Assembly: GCA_031216915.1 (NCBI GenBank)
Contig: CM062296.1
Span: forward strand, 142,270,344-142,334,343
Reading direction: 5' to 3'
Length of the DNA stretch: 64,000 nucleotides
Source of the DNA: Pictodentalium vernedei
Taxonomy: Eukaryota > Mollusca > Scaphopoda > Dentaliida > Dentaliidae
Positions within the stretch are counted from its first letter, which is position 1, and each line of letters begins with the position of its first letter. The notes under the pieces are model-generated. The model searched no databases. It was not told where the DNA came from and saw only the letters and a program-made list of their open reading frames with translations. This document shows positions 1-10,585 of the stretch, piece after piece. A program made the position numbers and the translations under genes.

Positions 1-96
1 AAATTTGATGAAAAAACTATTGTTTCTAAAGGTAAAGAGTTAAGAACATCGATGTTAAACCCCAAGACACTGTTGGAAGCAATAGTCTTCCAGGTA

Positions 97-242
97 CATT
101 CATCAAAGCTTTGATGTTCTGAACTTTTGAACCGTCAGTGTAATAATCAAGACCGGTCGGCAGTTGCGAAGTTCGCAACTGCCGACCGGTCTTGATTATT
201 ACACTGACGGTTCAAATGTTCAGAACATCAAAGCTTTGAATG
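97..242. repeat. near-perfect fold-back palindrome (MITE-like)
   Basis: Two arms of about 70 bp meet with a one-base centre at about 171. The left arm (97-170) is the reverse complement of 172-242, with a 3-nt indel near the outer end and one mismatch. No ORF and no clear target duplication are visible. The structure would form a long hairpin or cruciform. Confidence 0.85.
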
Positions 243-317
243 CACCTAAAAAGGATCGTCTTCGTTGTTTCCTTGAGGTAGGTCAACTGACTTGAACTTC
301 ATTTTCATCGACTTCAA

Positions 318-359
318 AGAGAGAGAGGGAGAGAGAGAGAGGAGGGGGGGGGGGGGGGG
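318..359. repeat. GA microsatellite followed by a G16 run
   Basis: A (GA)n-type purine tract runs directly into 16 consecutive G. The length of such a run is prone to sequencing error. Confidence 0.9.
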
Positions 360-458
360 TCATTTAGGTACGATTAATCGTCGATTATTTGCGACGATTA
401 ATCGATTCTTAAATTAAAAAATTGTGACAGCCCTAGTGGTAACCCATTGGAAAAAAGT

Positions 459-921
459 GGGGGGCGTGGTGGCATCGTGGTTACCAGTTCTCGCCAGATC
501 ACCAAAGTTAAGCAACGTCGAGCGTGGTTAGTAGTTGGATGGGTGACCATTTCAGTGACTGATTCGCACTCCTGCATTGTGTCCTTGGGCAAGGCACTTA
601 ACCCCGATTGCCTACATGGGGGCACGATGACGCTGTGTACTAAGGCGTACTGCACGTCGATGGTGCGCATGTCTTCAACCAATCAAACCCTGCCTGTACC
701 ATGGTGCAGAGTTCATAGTTGCGATGTTAAAGAGCTGACAGCTGCTCGTCGTTGCTCGGTGGTTCTCTCCAGGAACTCCGGCTTCCTCCACCTGTAAAAC
801 TATCATGGTCACGATTAGCCATTGTGCATAAGTATGTGACCTTAAACTCCAATAAATAAATAAATATTGGTGCATAAGTATGTGACCTTAAACGCCAATA
901 AATAAATAAATATAAATAAAT
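459..921 (+). mobile_element. SINE with 5S rRNA-derived head (SINE3-like)
   Basis: The 5' part (about 479-545) resembles the internal promoter half of 5S rRNA: AAGTTAAGCAACGTCGAGC, then TGGTTAGTAGTTGGATGGG, matching the box A/IE/box C order of 5S genes. It is followed by a body starting at GTGTCCTTGGGCAAGG (about 580) that is shared with the tRNA-headed SINEs elsewhere in this window, and by an AATAAATAAA tail. The tail module (TGCATAAGTATGTGACCTTAAAC) is duplicated at 827-891. A perfect 13-bp target duplication, ATTGGAAAAAAGT, flanks the element (446-458 and 922-934). ORFs across it are incidental. Confidence 0.85.
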
Positions 922-1100
922 ATTGGAAAAAAGTAGGGATCTGCGAATCACACATTTTTTTTTTCCGAATCAGATCTCGAATCGAATTGTGTCTGATATC
1001 GATATCAAATCAAATCTCGAATCGAATCTTAAAAGACAAGTTATTTCATGTCACACCAAACGGAAGTTACGGTACACTGCAATGACCCTTAGAGACTGGC

Positions 1101-1130
1101 TGACACCTTAAACACCAATAAATAAATATT
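1101..1130 (+). repeat. SINE tail fragment
   Basis: CACCTTAAACACCAATAAAT matches the 3' tail of the SINEs in this window. The rest of the element is missing. Confidence 0.5.
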
Positions 1131-1163
1131 CTCCGTAGCGCCGTTGCTGAAACAGCTAGGCCT

Positions 1164-1275
1164 ATTATCCATAGTCTTAGTTTTTGAAGGTTTAATTTGT
1201 TACTATTCACGTTCTTAAGAATGTGAATACATGTAGTAACAAGTTAAGCCTTCAAAAACTAAAACTATGGATAAT
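1164..1275. repeat. fold-back MITE
   Basis: Arms ATTATCCATAGT... and ...ACTATGGATAAT pair across about 50 bp each around a centre near TTCTTAAGAA, with a few mismatches and small indels. No ORF. Confidence 0.8.
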
Positions 1276-1490
1276 GTTCTGGGCAGAATTCACCACTTTC
1301 CTAACAATTAAACATTGTCAGTTACTCAATTAAATATGCAATTGAATTGAGCCTACATGAATGAATTGTCTAATGTCAGTTTTATGCAATTTTTGTTGGA
1401 AATGTAACCAATTGAAGTTAGTACAAGAGATTCGAAAAAATCAAATATTGAGACTTGATTCGGGATTGATCTTAAAGCAGATGTATGGTA

Positions 1491-2255
1491 CAGTAGAACC
1501 TGTCTTGGGAGACCGCCCTTTGGGCCACACAAAAGTGGTCTCTCAAGACAGGTGGTCTCTCATAACAGGTTTCAGGTATTCTCAAGTCGGTGAATAACCA
1601 ACCACAAAATTCAGAAATGGAGAAGAATGGATTCTTGTAATTACTTTGTAGTTGTTCTTTTTTATGAAGTTTTTGTAACAAATTGAAATGGACTGTTATA
1701 AAAATTATAAAAATAAATTAGTGTTGAAAATCTTCGTTGAAGATTTTCAACACTAAAGTATTTTTATAATTTTTATAACAGTCCATTTCAATTTGTTACA
1801 TAAAGATTTTCAACAAATTTATTTTTATTCCTATCTGTCACATTTCAGGTATGTATGAAATTGTTTATTCAGCAATAATCCTAATCTTTTCACAGGGGTC
1901 TTATAAAAACATCTCAATCTTTAATGAGTTAGCAATTGAAACCCAATTAAGAGCTTTTAATACTTTTAATTATATTTGTATAACCACAATGGATTTTCCA
2001 ATTCCAGAACGGGTAAAAAGTTTTTGTCATGGTTTCTGTCTTCAAAGGGGCGGTCTCTCAAGACAGGTCCATTATGGCATAAAAATACAAGTTGGTACCA
2101 GGTCACAGTGGTCTCTCAAGACAGGTGGTCTCTCAAGACAGGTGGTCTCCCATAGCAGGTCCATTATAGAGTAAAACCAATCGGTGCCTGGCAGATGTGG
2201 TCTCTCAAGACAGGTGGTCTCTCAAGACAGTGGTCTCTCAAGACAGGTTTTACTG
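1491..2255. mobile_element. non-autonomous TIR element, pogo/mariner-like
   Basis: The ends are inverted repeats CAGTAGAACCTGTCTTGGGA and TCTCAAGACAGGTTTTACTG, flanked by TA on both sides (1489-1490 and 2256-2257). TA target sites and CAGTARAACC-type ends are typical of Tc1/mariner superfamily MITEs. The interior repeats a GGTCTCTCAAGACAGGT motif many times near both ends and contains a separate fold-back (1674-1800). No transposase is visible. Confidence 0.65.
1674..1800. repeat. fold-back nested in the pogo-like element
   Basis: TGTAACAAATTGAAATGGAC at the left is matched by its reverse complement ending at 1800. The arms are about 60 bp, with the centre near CTTCGTTGAAG. Confidence 0.8.
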
Positions 2256-2464
2256 TATCGATATCAAATCGAATCTCAAATATTCGCTGGACCCTAGAAA
2301 AAAGTGTTTGATGATTTTCTATTTTTTCTTTTACTACACCAGTCATACAACAATTTATGTCTGACAGAATTTTTGCCGAAGTCAGTGGCTACAACTAGAG
2401 CTGGTTGGTTTTGAAATTTTCCCTTGGTTCGGCTTTGGTTCGGTTTTGAACGTAATAAATCAGT

Positions 2465-2667
2465 ATTTTTATACTGTACCAATGACCCAGACATAGCTGG
2501 TGCTAACTCTTAAAATATAGAGCCAAACACAAATTTTGCCCCCCAATCCCCAAAATTTGCATCTAAAACTAAAGAAAACATGTCCTGAAAGGCCCTCCAC
2601 ACTTCGCCCCTACTGCGCATGCGCAGTGTCAAGGACGTTCCGAAATTGGCGCCATTTATCATTCTAA
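2465..2667 (+). repeat. left inverted terminal repeat of DIRS copy A
   Basis: The reverse complement lies at 9239-about 9445. I see one substitution between the arms (ATAGAGCC here, ATAGGGCC expected). It contains a 16-bp palindrome ACTGCGCATGCGCAGT at 2612-2627. The arms differ only at their tips, where the right end has about 26 extra bases. Confidence 0.9.
2612..2627. promoter_or_regulatory. NRF1-type palindrome in ITR
   Basis: ACTGCGCATGCGCAGT contains TGCGCATGCGCA, a perfect match to the known NRF1 consensus YGCGCAYGCGCR. The same site sits in the right ITR (9279-9294) and in both ITRs of copy C (27031-27046, 33655-33670). A role as promoter element is an inference. Confidence 0.4.
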
Positions 2668-3544
2668 GTTTGGCCCTTCATCAGTTAACATCTGACTGAT
2701 CTTTGTGCTTTTAAATCTCAGTTTAAATGATGCCAGACACATAAATATTAGTGAAATGGTGATTCTAAGGAGGATAGAAAAGGAGGAGAGGAAAAGAATG
2801 TGTGACAGAATATTATCAGGGCTGTAACTTAAAATTTTTTAATGAAATTATGTTAAGTTACCTATTTTCAAGGCAGCAGCCATTTTGTTGTCATTCTGAT
2901 TATTTAGTTACACTGTTTTTTCAAGTGTTTTTCCTCTCTCCCTGTCCTTTAAGTTCCCCCTTGCTATTCTCCCATGCTTTTGGCATAGTTTCTGTAATTA
3001 TTATTACTAAAATTTCTTGGGAGTTTTAGCTGTATAACAGAATGAATTCTGTTCTTTCCCCATGTTTACGTCTTCACCTACGGGTGGTTAGGCGTTGTGT
3101 TCTGCATCTACCATCTGATGTTCTGCAGTTTCTTCCCTGGAAGTCTCTGTTTTGCATCAGATGGTGTATTTTTGGTAACTGATTTCGGGCCTGGGTGCCT
3201 GGAGTCTTATTTTAGTGTTTTTACACTCATTGTTTACATTTACAACAGCCCTCTGTGTGAGGGGGGGATTTCTAAATAATAATATCTTTATGTTATTTTA
3301 ATCATAACTAGATACATTATTATTGTTCGTAAGTGTTGAATAAATTGTTTAAAATATTTTTAAAATTTTTGTCCACACTTAGGCTTGGGATCCATTGGGG
3401 CTCAACGTTACTTTTCAGAAACTTGGGCTGTTCTGAAAAAATATTTTTTCAAAATATTTTGATTTCAATTATTTTTTCTATATTAATGGATCATATTATT
3501 ATTATGTATTTTGATTGCCAGGGGTTAGTGCGAGTACCAGGACT
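2668..3544 (+). other. 5' leader of DIRS copy A
   Basis: Non-coding, homologous to B 10586-11464 and recognisably to D 59620-60330. It contains inverted segments: CCATCTGATG / CATCAGATGG (about 3111-3163) and a CTCCCA / TGGGAG pair (about 2970-3025). The original gag start codon is lost at the end of the leader (ATTGAAAGG where B has ATGAAGGG). Confidence 0.6.
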
Positions 3545-6500
3545 TGTTTTCTTTTCACATTGAAAGGATATTGATCAATTGCTTTAAGAGGAAGTCTTCC
3601 TCTGACCTTATTATCATTCTATATGTGGTCAGTGTACTCGCATTAACTCCTGTTCTGTATCGTATGATTTCGATAACAATATGGGAAGCGTATGTCACGG
3701 TATGTTGTTGGGGATTTGGACACTCCGGTCCTTTCCCCGCAGGGTCACTCTACTTTATCAATTTCTATTTCAGACGATCAAGATTAGGGTGATGTATCTG
3801 TGATGTCTTCCAACAGTGTGCCTCCGTCGTCACAATTAATGAAGGGCTAGCGGAAAAGTGCTCATGTAATACGCCAATTGCCTAAGAGGACCCTAGTAGG
3901 TTCGACGGCCTTTGACGTCCGCTAGCTCGCCCGGTGTAGCGTCCATTCACCGAATGGTTCGGCAGCCGGGTTCGTCCGTTGCGGTCTAGAAGGAATTTTG
4001 GGGTGATGCGAGCACTATAAAATTAACTTAATGCACACCCAGTGACGGCGGATCGGAGGGAGAACGGAGGAAGCCTTTTAGTCCGGTTCATAGCTCGTTC
4101 CGGTCCATCCGGACGGCAAGCGAGAGAGGCCCCTCTCTCGTTCAACAACATCTGGCCCCAGATGTTGTGGTACAAATGTGTAGTTAGCGGAGCATACGTC
4201 CGTCGCTCGGGACGCTCCGTTGTATAGGCAGTCCGCTGAGACTGCTAAGGCTTCCTCTTCTCGTCAGCGCACACGACCGCACCTTGGCTGCGTGACCGCC
4301 GATATATTACCAGCTTCGCCGATCAAGGATTCTTCGGCGACCAGGTCACACCATCCGGCAGCCAGGGATTCGAGACCGATGGACTCCGGACGTTCGCATA
4401 GGAAAAGTATGCAGGAGCCATCTGATGCGGAGCTGCCCTCGGCGAAGCAGCGATAGACTGCGCCTCCGCAGGTCTCGACGCCGGACATTCTTGTGCACAT
4501 AGCACGGCTTATCGCAGCATCCCAGCAGCCGACAGAAACGGTGTCGGATCGAGATTTATCCGACAGCGCTGGGTCGGTAGCCGGGGACTCGAGGCCTGCA
4601 GACTCCGGACGTTCGCATAGGAAGTGTGCGGGAGTCAACGTACACGGAGCTTCCAGCGGCAATGCATCGTAAGTCCGCTACTGCACAGGCCTCGGGAACG
4701 GACGTGCTTTCCTTAATAGCACAGTTTATCGCAGCATCCCAGCATCAACTGAATCTGTCGCATATATTTTATCCGACGATGCTGGGTCGGGACGCTCCGC
4801 GGAAGCGGGTACGGACGTCCGAAAGTTTCATCCGGTCCGATGGGATACCGAAAGGGATTCGGTGGATTTCAAGCTTTCCCTTTCGGAACAACATATGCTG
4901 CGATGCCGGATAAGAAACTGATAGCGTCGGTGGACTTAGAAATTTTTGGTTCGGTTCAGGGACATCGTCCCTCAGTTCCGACATAGTCCAATAATGTCAC
5001 ACAAACTTTCGAATTATTGAACGACGCTATATATATTATTATTTTATGCTTGCTATCCAAGCATTTCTGGTTTCTTGTTCGAAGAGTTATGGAGATGTCT
5101 TTCAAAAGTGTGCCTCTGTCGTCATAGTTAATGAAGAGTTAGCGGCAATAAGTGCTCATGGAATATGTCTATCGCTTACGGAGTGACATTCGCTAGCTCA
5201 CCCGGTGTAGCGTACATTCATCGAATGGTTCGGCTGCCGGGTTCGTCCGTTGCGGTCTAGGAAGGAGATTTGGGTGATGCGAGCACTTTAATTACTTTAG
5301 TACTCACCCAGTGACGGCAGATTGAGGACAGATCGGAGGAAGCCAACAACATAGGGGACCGCATGTTGTGGTTCAGATATTTTACATTCGGAGCATATGT
5401 CCGTTGCTCGGGACGCTCCGTTATATTGACAGTCCGAGAGACTGTCTTTAATGCTTCCTCATCCTCACAGCAGGGCACACGACCGCACATTGGCTACGTG
5501 ACCTCGAGTATCCGATCAGTTTCGGCATTCAGTGATTCCACAGCGAATAGGTCGCGCCATCCGGTAGCCAAGGGACACGAGGCCTATACACTCCGTTCGC
5601 TCGCATATTGGAAGTATGCACGGGGTAACGATCTCGGAGCTTCCTGCGGCAATGCATCGTAAGACCGCTGCTCCTCAGGCCTCAGTGACGGACGTGCTAT
5701 CCGAGTTAGCACAGTTGTTTTGCAGCATCCCAGCAATTGACGGTTTCTCGGTCGAATCAGGAATTATCCGACGGCGCTGGGTCGGTGCGGTCCGCGGTTG
5801 CATCAAGCTACGGACGACCGAACGCTTTATAGGGTCCGACAGGATGGCGAAAGGGATTCGAAAGATTTCGAGTTTTCCCTTTAGTAGTATCGGAAGATGC
5901 CTTTCATATCTTCTGGCATTTCTTCCAGTGATTATTTTTCGGACTTCATTGCTGCGATCTTGGATAAGAGACTTATAGCGTCATTGGACTCGGATTTTTC
6001 GATCGGTACAGGGACTTTGTCCCTGACTTACCGACGCAGTCCAATATTGTCATTACAACATGTGTTTTATTTTTCGACGCTATATATTTATATATATATA
6101 CAAGCCTGCTACTAAGCATGATAGTTTAGTTTCTTGTCCGCGTGGCTCATTTCTGCCATTTTATCTTTTTTACATATAGTTTATTTTGGCAGAGCAGGGC
6201 ATACCGAGAGTTCATATGCGTCTAGACGGTGTGATTAAAGACTGCATATATTCTTTTCGTCGTTTATGTCTTTTCCAATTTCAATGTTGGGAACGACATT
6301 ATGTATAGTAGACTTAACTTAGACGCTTTATTATACGTAATCCGCCTTTCTGAGGCGTTATCATTACGTCTTCAAGAAAAGATTTACGGGATATTATTCT
6401 CAATGTAATTTCTTTTGAGGGCAGTAGTTTGTTCACGTATAACTCCGCCCTTCAGTGGCTGATTGGAGTTGGTTAGACGTGATGCAGCCCTAGCTACATC

Positions 6501-6610
6501 CACGCGTGGATAGTAGGTTAAGAACTCTCTCAGAGTCGCTTCGTTCTCGGAGGAGCTTCTCTTCGACGGCAACTTTCCGGCAATCCATGAATTGCTTGAT
6601 TTATACATTC
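3545..6610 (+). pseudogene. gag-like ORF1 remnant of DIRS copy A, internally duplicated
   Basis: The sequence is homologous to the gag ORF of copy B but has no start codon and multiple stops and frameshifts. A first gag segment runs from 3545 to about 5087, and a second diverged copy of the middle of gag restarts at 5088 (TGTGCCTCTGTCGTCA, compared with TGTGCCTCCGTCGTCA at 3819). There is a further partial repeat near 4590 (ACTCCGGACGTTCGCATAGG recurs). The stretch about 3960-4580 is almost identical to B, while later parts are clearly more diverged, which suggests patchwork exchange. After 6110 it continues with C-terminal gag sequence. It cannot encode protein. Confidence 0.8.
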
Positions 6611-6628
6611 TCTTGTCTATCTACTGTT

Positions 6629-7420
6629 ACAAGAGATTCAGACTGGGGCAAACATTCGGTGGTTGACTCAGAGAGTGCCGCCGCAGTTGCCGGACCCGAG
6701 TGTGGCTGTTATGACGGTTGCCAGTCAAACAGATTGGGATATATACTGATCCCTACGGATTCGAAGTGCCAGGGTCTTTGGGTTCCGCAGTCTTTTAACT
6801 ATCAGTTTAACTTCCGCGGAATAATGTTTTTTAGGCTTGCTTTATGTCATTGCATGAACATTATTCAGAAACGCATGCCCAAATTCCTGTCCTTTAATTC
6901 GACAGTAGTGGCGTATCTCCGGAACCAGGGAGGCACTCTTTCGTTTCCGTTATTCAATTTAATGGAAAGAATCCGTCTGTTGGTTATACTACACCAAGTT
7001 CAGTTTTGGTCCGTCATATTCTGGGTCGTCTGATTGTTTTATCGCACTCCCGTTCTCTTACGGGTCGCTTGTTGCTGTCAGAATGGACTCTCAACAAACA
7101 AGTATTTAATCAGATTTGCTATCTATGGGAGCGCCCAATGATGTTTTATTTATGACACAGCTTGCTAATCAATTGCAGACGTATGTGTTGGCTTGTCCAG
7201 ATCTCTGAGCTAATACTGTTAACGCTCTATTGATCTATAGGACGGAATGATAGGATACGCGTATCCTCCGGCGCTGTTGTTTTAGCAGGTATTGCTAAGA
7301 TAAACAACCACAATACATTTCTGTTGATAGCATCTCTATCTTCACAGAGATCATGAGTAATTTACTCTCTTGTCTACTGTGGATCTTAACGTGAAATCTT
7401 CCTCTATGTGAGGATCTTTT
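6629..7420 (+). pseudogene. RNase H / methyltransferase-like remnant of DIRS copy A
   Basis: From ACAAGAGATTCAGACTGG the sequence realigns with B at about 15040, in the RNase H part of pol, and continues into the DAM-like methyltransferase region (the equivalent of IDLFAT near 7140). It is broken by stops and indels. The reverse-transcriptase domain itself is absent, because the element joins gag C-terminal sequence straight to RNase H. Confidence 0.75.
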
Positions 7421-7429
7421 TTCACTGGA

Positions 7430-8460
7430 TAAATCGTGTCATCTTTATCACAACCAGCAAGGTCGCAACCTTCATGTATTCCGTTGTGTGGTCCGTATTG
7501 CATTGTAAGCACTGTACTGGACGAGCTTTGGACGCGATTTCTTACTATAGGAGATCCTCTTCTTCGCTATTCTATGCGACTAAAGTGGAGGCTCTTCCGT
7601 CGTGGTGTAGGGATCATTATGTTCATATGGTTGATCCCTCCATACTACTCATTGCTATTTTTTAGTATACTTGTTTCACAAGATCTACTGCAGCCTGTTG
7701 TTATTTAGGTTATAGGTTTATGTTACCTCATACCTGTGCACTCTACGATAGTTTACATTTGAGTCTTTTGTCTCTTTATCTAAGTCAGTTAGTAACTTTT
7801 TGATAAATAGGCTTAGAATCTTTAGATTAAATTCCTATACGGATTTTAACTTCGGTTCTTATTTAGCTAAGTAATCATTTGAGCCTCTGGAAACAGTAGT
7901 TTTCAAATTCTGACCTTTTAGACAGTAATTCTGTTGGTTTCTCTTTTACTGTAGAGTCAGTGAGTTTCATGCACTATCGATGGATGATTTTCACTTTCAT
8001 AGTTTCGGAATCAATACTTCCGTTACTATTTAGGTTGGATTGTTGCATAAGACTTAGGCTCCTATTATCCGGAACCTATTATTTTAAGGTCCTTCCGTCT
8101 TCGTATGGGCATAGACCTTTACTCTTTCCGGGTACAGTTTATGTATTTATAAACAGATATCTGTTTATTACAAGGGCGTAAGCTTCTTCTGTCTTTGATG
8201 TCTAGTAGAAGGACGTTACGCTCCATTTTATTGTTAATGGATTCTATTAACTAGCGTACTGCTTATGGTATATCATTGGCTTAGCAGTTGTGCTTAAGAT
8301 TTCGGCTCATGAAGTAAGAGTTCTTCTACTTCTTGGGCTTACGTTAATAGTGTTGCTATTATAGATTTTTGAAGGCTGCTCATTGCGCTCAGCCATCCAT
8401 TCATGAATTTTATCTCAGAAATATCGAGTCCATTTCTGGAGGCCTCTATTGTTAGGTCTA
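7430..8460 (+). pseudogene. tyrosine recombinase remnant of DIRS copy A
   Basis: Homologous to the recombinase of copy B but with frequent frameshifts and stops. The segment just before the C-terminus reads FYLRNIES in one frame (about 8410-8433), so the codon for the catalytic tyrosine is still present. The equivalent of the conserved TGG just upstream is TGC here. Confidence 0.75.
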
Positions 8461-8555
8461 TTCTCTACTGCTCAGAATGTCATTCACTTAACAGTTGCTA
8501 CTATAGCTAGGTAGGCTGTCTGTTTCGGCAGTGTCTCCGTTCGGCTGCCCTCTTC

Positions 8556-8604
8556 GCTCTGGGCTATTTGACCCAGGGCAAGAAAAAGGGGGGGGGGGGG
8601 GAGG
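8556..8604 (+). promoter_or_regulatory. conserved stem-loop plus G-tract in DIRS 3' region
   Basis: GCTCTGGG, the loop CTATTTGA and CCCAGGGC form an 8-bp stem with one G.T wobble. A run of about 14 G follows. The same arrangement occurs in B (17011-17056) and C (32934-32980). It may be a termination, polypurine or G-quadruplex signal; function unknown. Confidence 0.45.
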
Positions 8605-9076
8605 GTGTTCCCTTGGGTCACCTGTTTTTTACTATGAAAACAAGGGGATACCTCCTCCGGAGTTAGTAATTCTGAGCTGTTATTGGGATGGTTGTTTAGT
8701 GAGAAGTTTAAGTTTATAAAATTCATTCAAGTCTTAGTTTTTAAAGTATAGCTTTTGAATATTGCATATGTCAACGGACATGATTATGCAATTCTCACAC
8801 ACTTTTAGGAGTATAAGAGTCTCTATTCTCTAGACTTACTTTATTATTGGCTTACTTTAAAAATTATTAGTATAAGGATTATTGGATATTAATAGAGTAC
8901 ATGGATGTATGAAGCTCAATTTTTGGAAGGTGTTGTATCTTTCTAATTTATCATAAATAAGAAAGATACATGTAAGGCCTATTACTTCTTTTCCCTACAG
9001 GGGATGACTCTATTTTATTTTATTGAGCGTATTCCATTTTGCTCTATGTCCTTGGCCCTCCAGCCTTTTTACTATT

Positions 9077-9165
9077 CAGCTATGTCTGGGTCATTGGTAC
9101 AGTATAAAAATGTTAAAAAATTTATAGTAATTTATATATTTTTTATACTTACCAATGACCCAGAC
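9077..9165 (+). repeat. internal complementary region (ICR) of DIRS copy A
   Basis: The first part (9077-9111) is the exact reverse complement of the left end of the element. The second part (9112-9165) is the exact reverse complement of the right end. It therefore reads like the joined ends of a circle. In known DIRS elements such a region templates the outer ends during circular intermediate formation. Confidence 0.9.
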
Positions 9166-9238
9166 GGGGATGGCCCTCCCAGGAGTTGGGAACTCTTGCC
9201 TCCCCGCTGAGTACATAGCGCTTACCAGGCACTGGTTA

Positions 9239-9467
9239 TTAGAATGATAAATGGCGCCAATTTCGGAACGTCCTTGACACTGCGCATGCGCAGTAGGGGC
9301 GAAGTGTGGAGGGCCTTTCAGGACATGTTTTCTTTAGTTTTAGATGCAAATTTTGGGGATTGGGGGGCAAAATTTGTGTTTGGCCCTATATTTTAAGAGT
9401 TAGCACCAGCTATGTCTGGGTCATTGGTAAGTATAAAAAATATATAAATTACTATAAATTTTTTAAC
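9239..9467 (+). repeat. right inverted terminal repeat of DIRS copy A
   Basis: Reverse complement of 2465-2667 with a longer AT-rich tip ending TTTTTTAAC. The right flank (TTTTCGGTTTCC) differs from those of copies B and C. Confidence 0.9.
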
Positions 9468-10382
9468 TTTTCGGTTTCCTTTTTTGTAACACAATACACA
9501 TTTTCCAAATCTTATGTATTAAACTGGGACAGGATAGTACTAAAACATGTTAAATAACAAACAAGTGAACTTGAAATGGAGTAGAACTGTATTGCGATTG
9601 TTTCCTGTAAATTTAATGAACAAAAAATTATATCTGCAATTTGCATACGCCTTCATAAAAAGTCATTCAGGCCCAAGGGCGTGGATACGGGAGTCGGGAG
9701 TGTGTAGCGAGGGGAGAGGGGGGGGGGGGCTCAAACATTTAGTCACAAAGATGCCATTTGAGAAGGAAACTTTATGATTCCACCGTCCTGTCCGATTCAT
9801 TTTTCATTTCCATTCACAGCATTGACGTGTTGCCTGACATGAAAATAAGTGAAACGGGTCAGAATTTGAGAAAGCAACTGCCAAATTTCAAGGAGAAGTT
9901 GCGAACTTTAGAATACACCATTTACTTTCAGTAAAACAGATACCCATTTCACAATCTAACCAGCCCTCGAAATTGAGAATATTTTACTACAACACCGTTT
10001 TGCCGTAGTAAAATTCCAATGCTACGGCATTTATTCTGGCACTATCTTCCATGTTATAGGGGTCGAAATAACGCTGGTCTACTTGTCGCCGACAAGTAAT
10101 TTCTACCAGCGACAACCAAAAAATAAATTCACTTGTACTGGGCGACAAGTGTATTTTTGCCATGTCTTTTTATGTTGTTGAAATCATTCCCAAACATACC
10201 AATTCCGATTGCAGAACAAAATCCGAAACAATCGGCACAGTTAACAACAATTACATTCCACTTCCATTTTGTTTGTACATGTGGGGGAAACTCATTTCTA
10301 TTTTGAACCAAATATGTCATAGATATTGAGGGAGATTCTGTGCGTACTCGTCATCATCTTGTGTTTTCTGGGGAAAACTTGT
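9468..10382. other. unique-looking spacer between DIRS copies A and B
   Basis: Contains a G-rich purine run near 9711-9730 and a 17-bp palindrome ACTTGTCGCCGACAAGT near 10081. I see no supported gene or repeat boundary. Confidence 0.5.
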
Positions 10383-10585
10383 ATTTTTATACTGTACCAA
10401 TGACCCAGACTTAGCTGGTGCTAACTCCAACAAAACCAGGGCCAAACACAAATTTTGCCCCCCAATCCCCAAAATTTGCATCCAAAACAAAAAGAAATCA
10501 TGTCCTAAAGGACCTCCATAGTACGCCTCTACTGCGCATGCACAGTGACGCAGTCGTCCCGAAATTGGCGCCAATTATCATTTCT
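10383..10585 (+). repeat. left inverted terminal repeat of DIRS copy B
   Basis: Matches the reverse complement of about 17711-17910 without differences that I can see, including the shared variant TGCGCATGCACAGT in the NRF1-like palindrome. Confidence 0.9.

Larger units (their letters stand above)
2465..9467 (+). mobile_element. DIRS copy A: RT-less, non-autonomous DIRS-type retrotransposon
   Basis: This 7.0-kb element begins ATTTTTATACTG and ends TTTTTTAAC. It has roughly 200-bp inverted terminal repeats, an internal complementary region at 9077-9165 and a leader homologous to that of copy B. Remnants of gag, RNase H/methyltransferase and tyrosine recombinase are present but riddled with stops and frameshifts. 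Relative to B, the segment equivalent to B about 13750-15040, which holds the whole RT core, is missing; the junction is near 6628. No target duplication is seen, as expected for DIRS. Copy C (26884-33843) is a near-identical sister at a different target. Confidence 0.9.

Noticed and set aside
479-560. 5S rRNA gene
   Set aside because: Only the internal promoter half is alignable, with many differences, and it is fused to the SINE body.
4264-4662. Long minus-strand ORFs over the gag remnants (also 12599-13039, 28657-29055)
   Set aside because: They are out-of-frame shadows of GC-rich gag sequence on the opposite strand, recur only because the DIRS copies recur, and show no family motifs.
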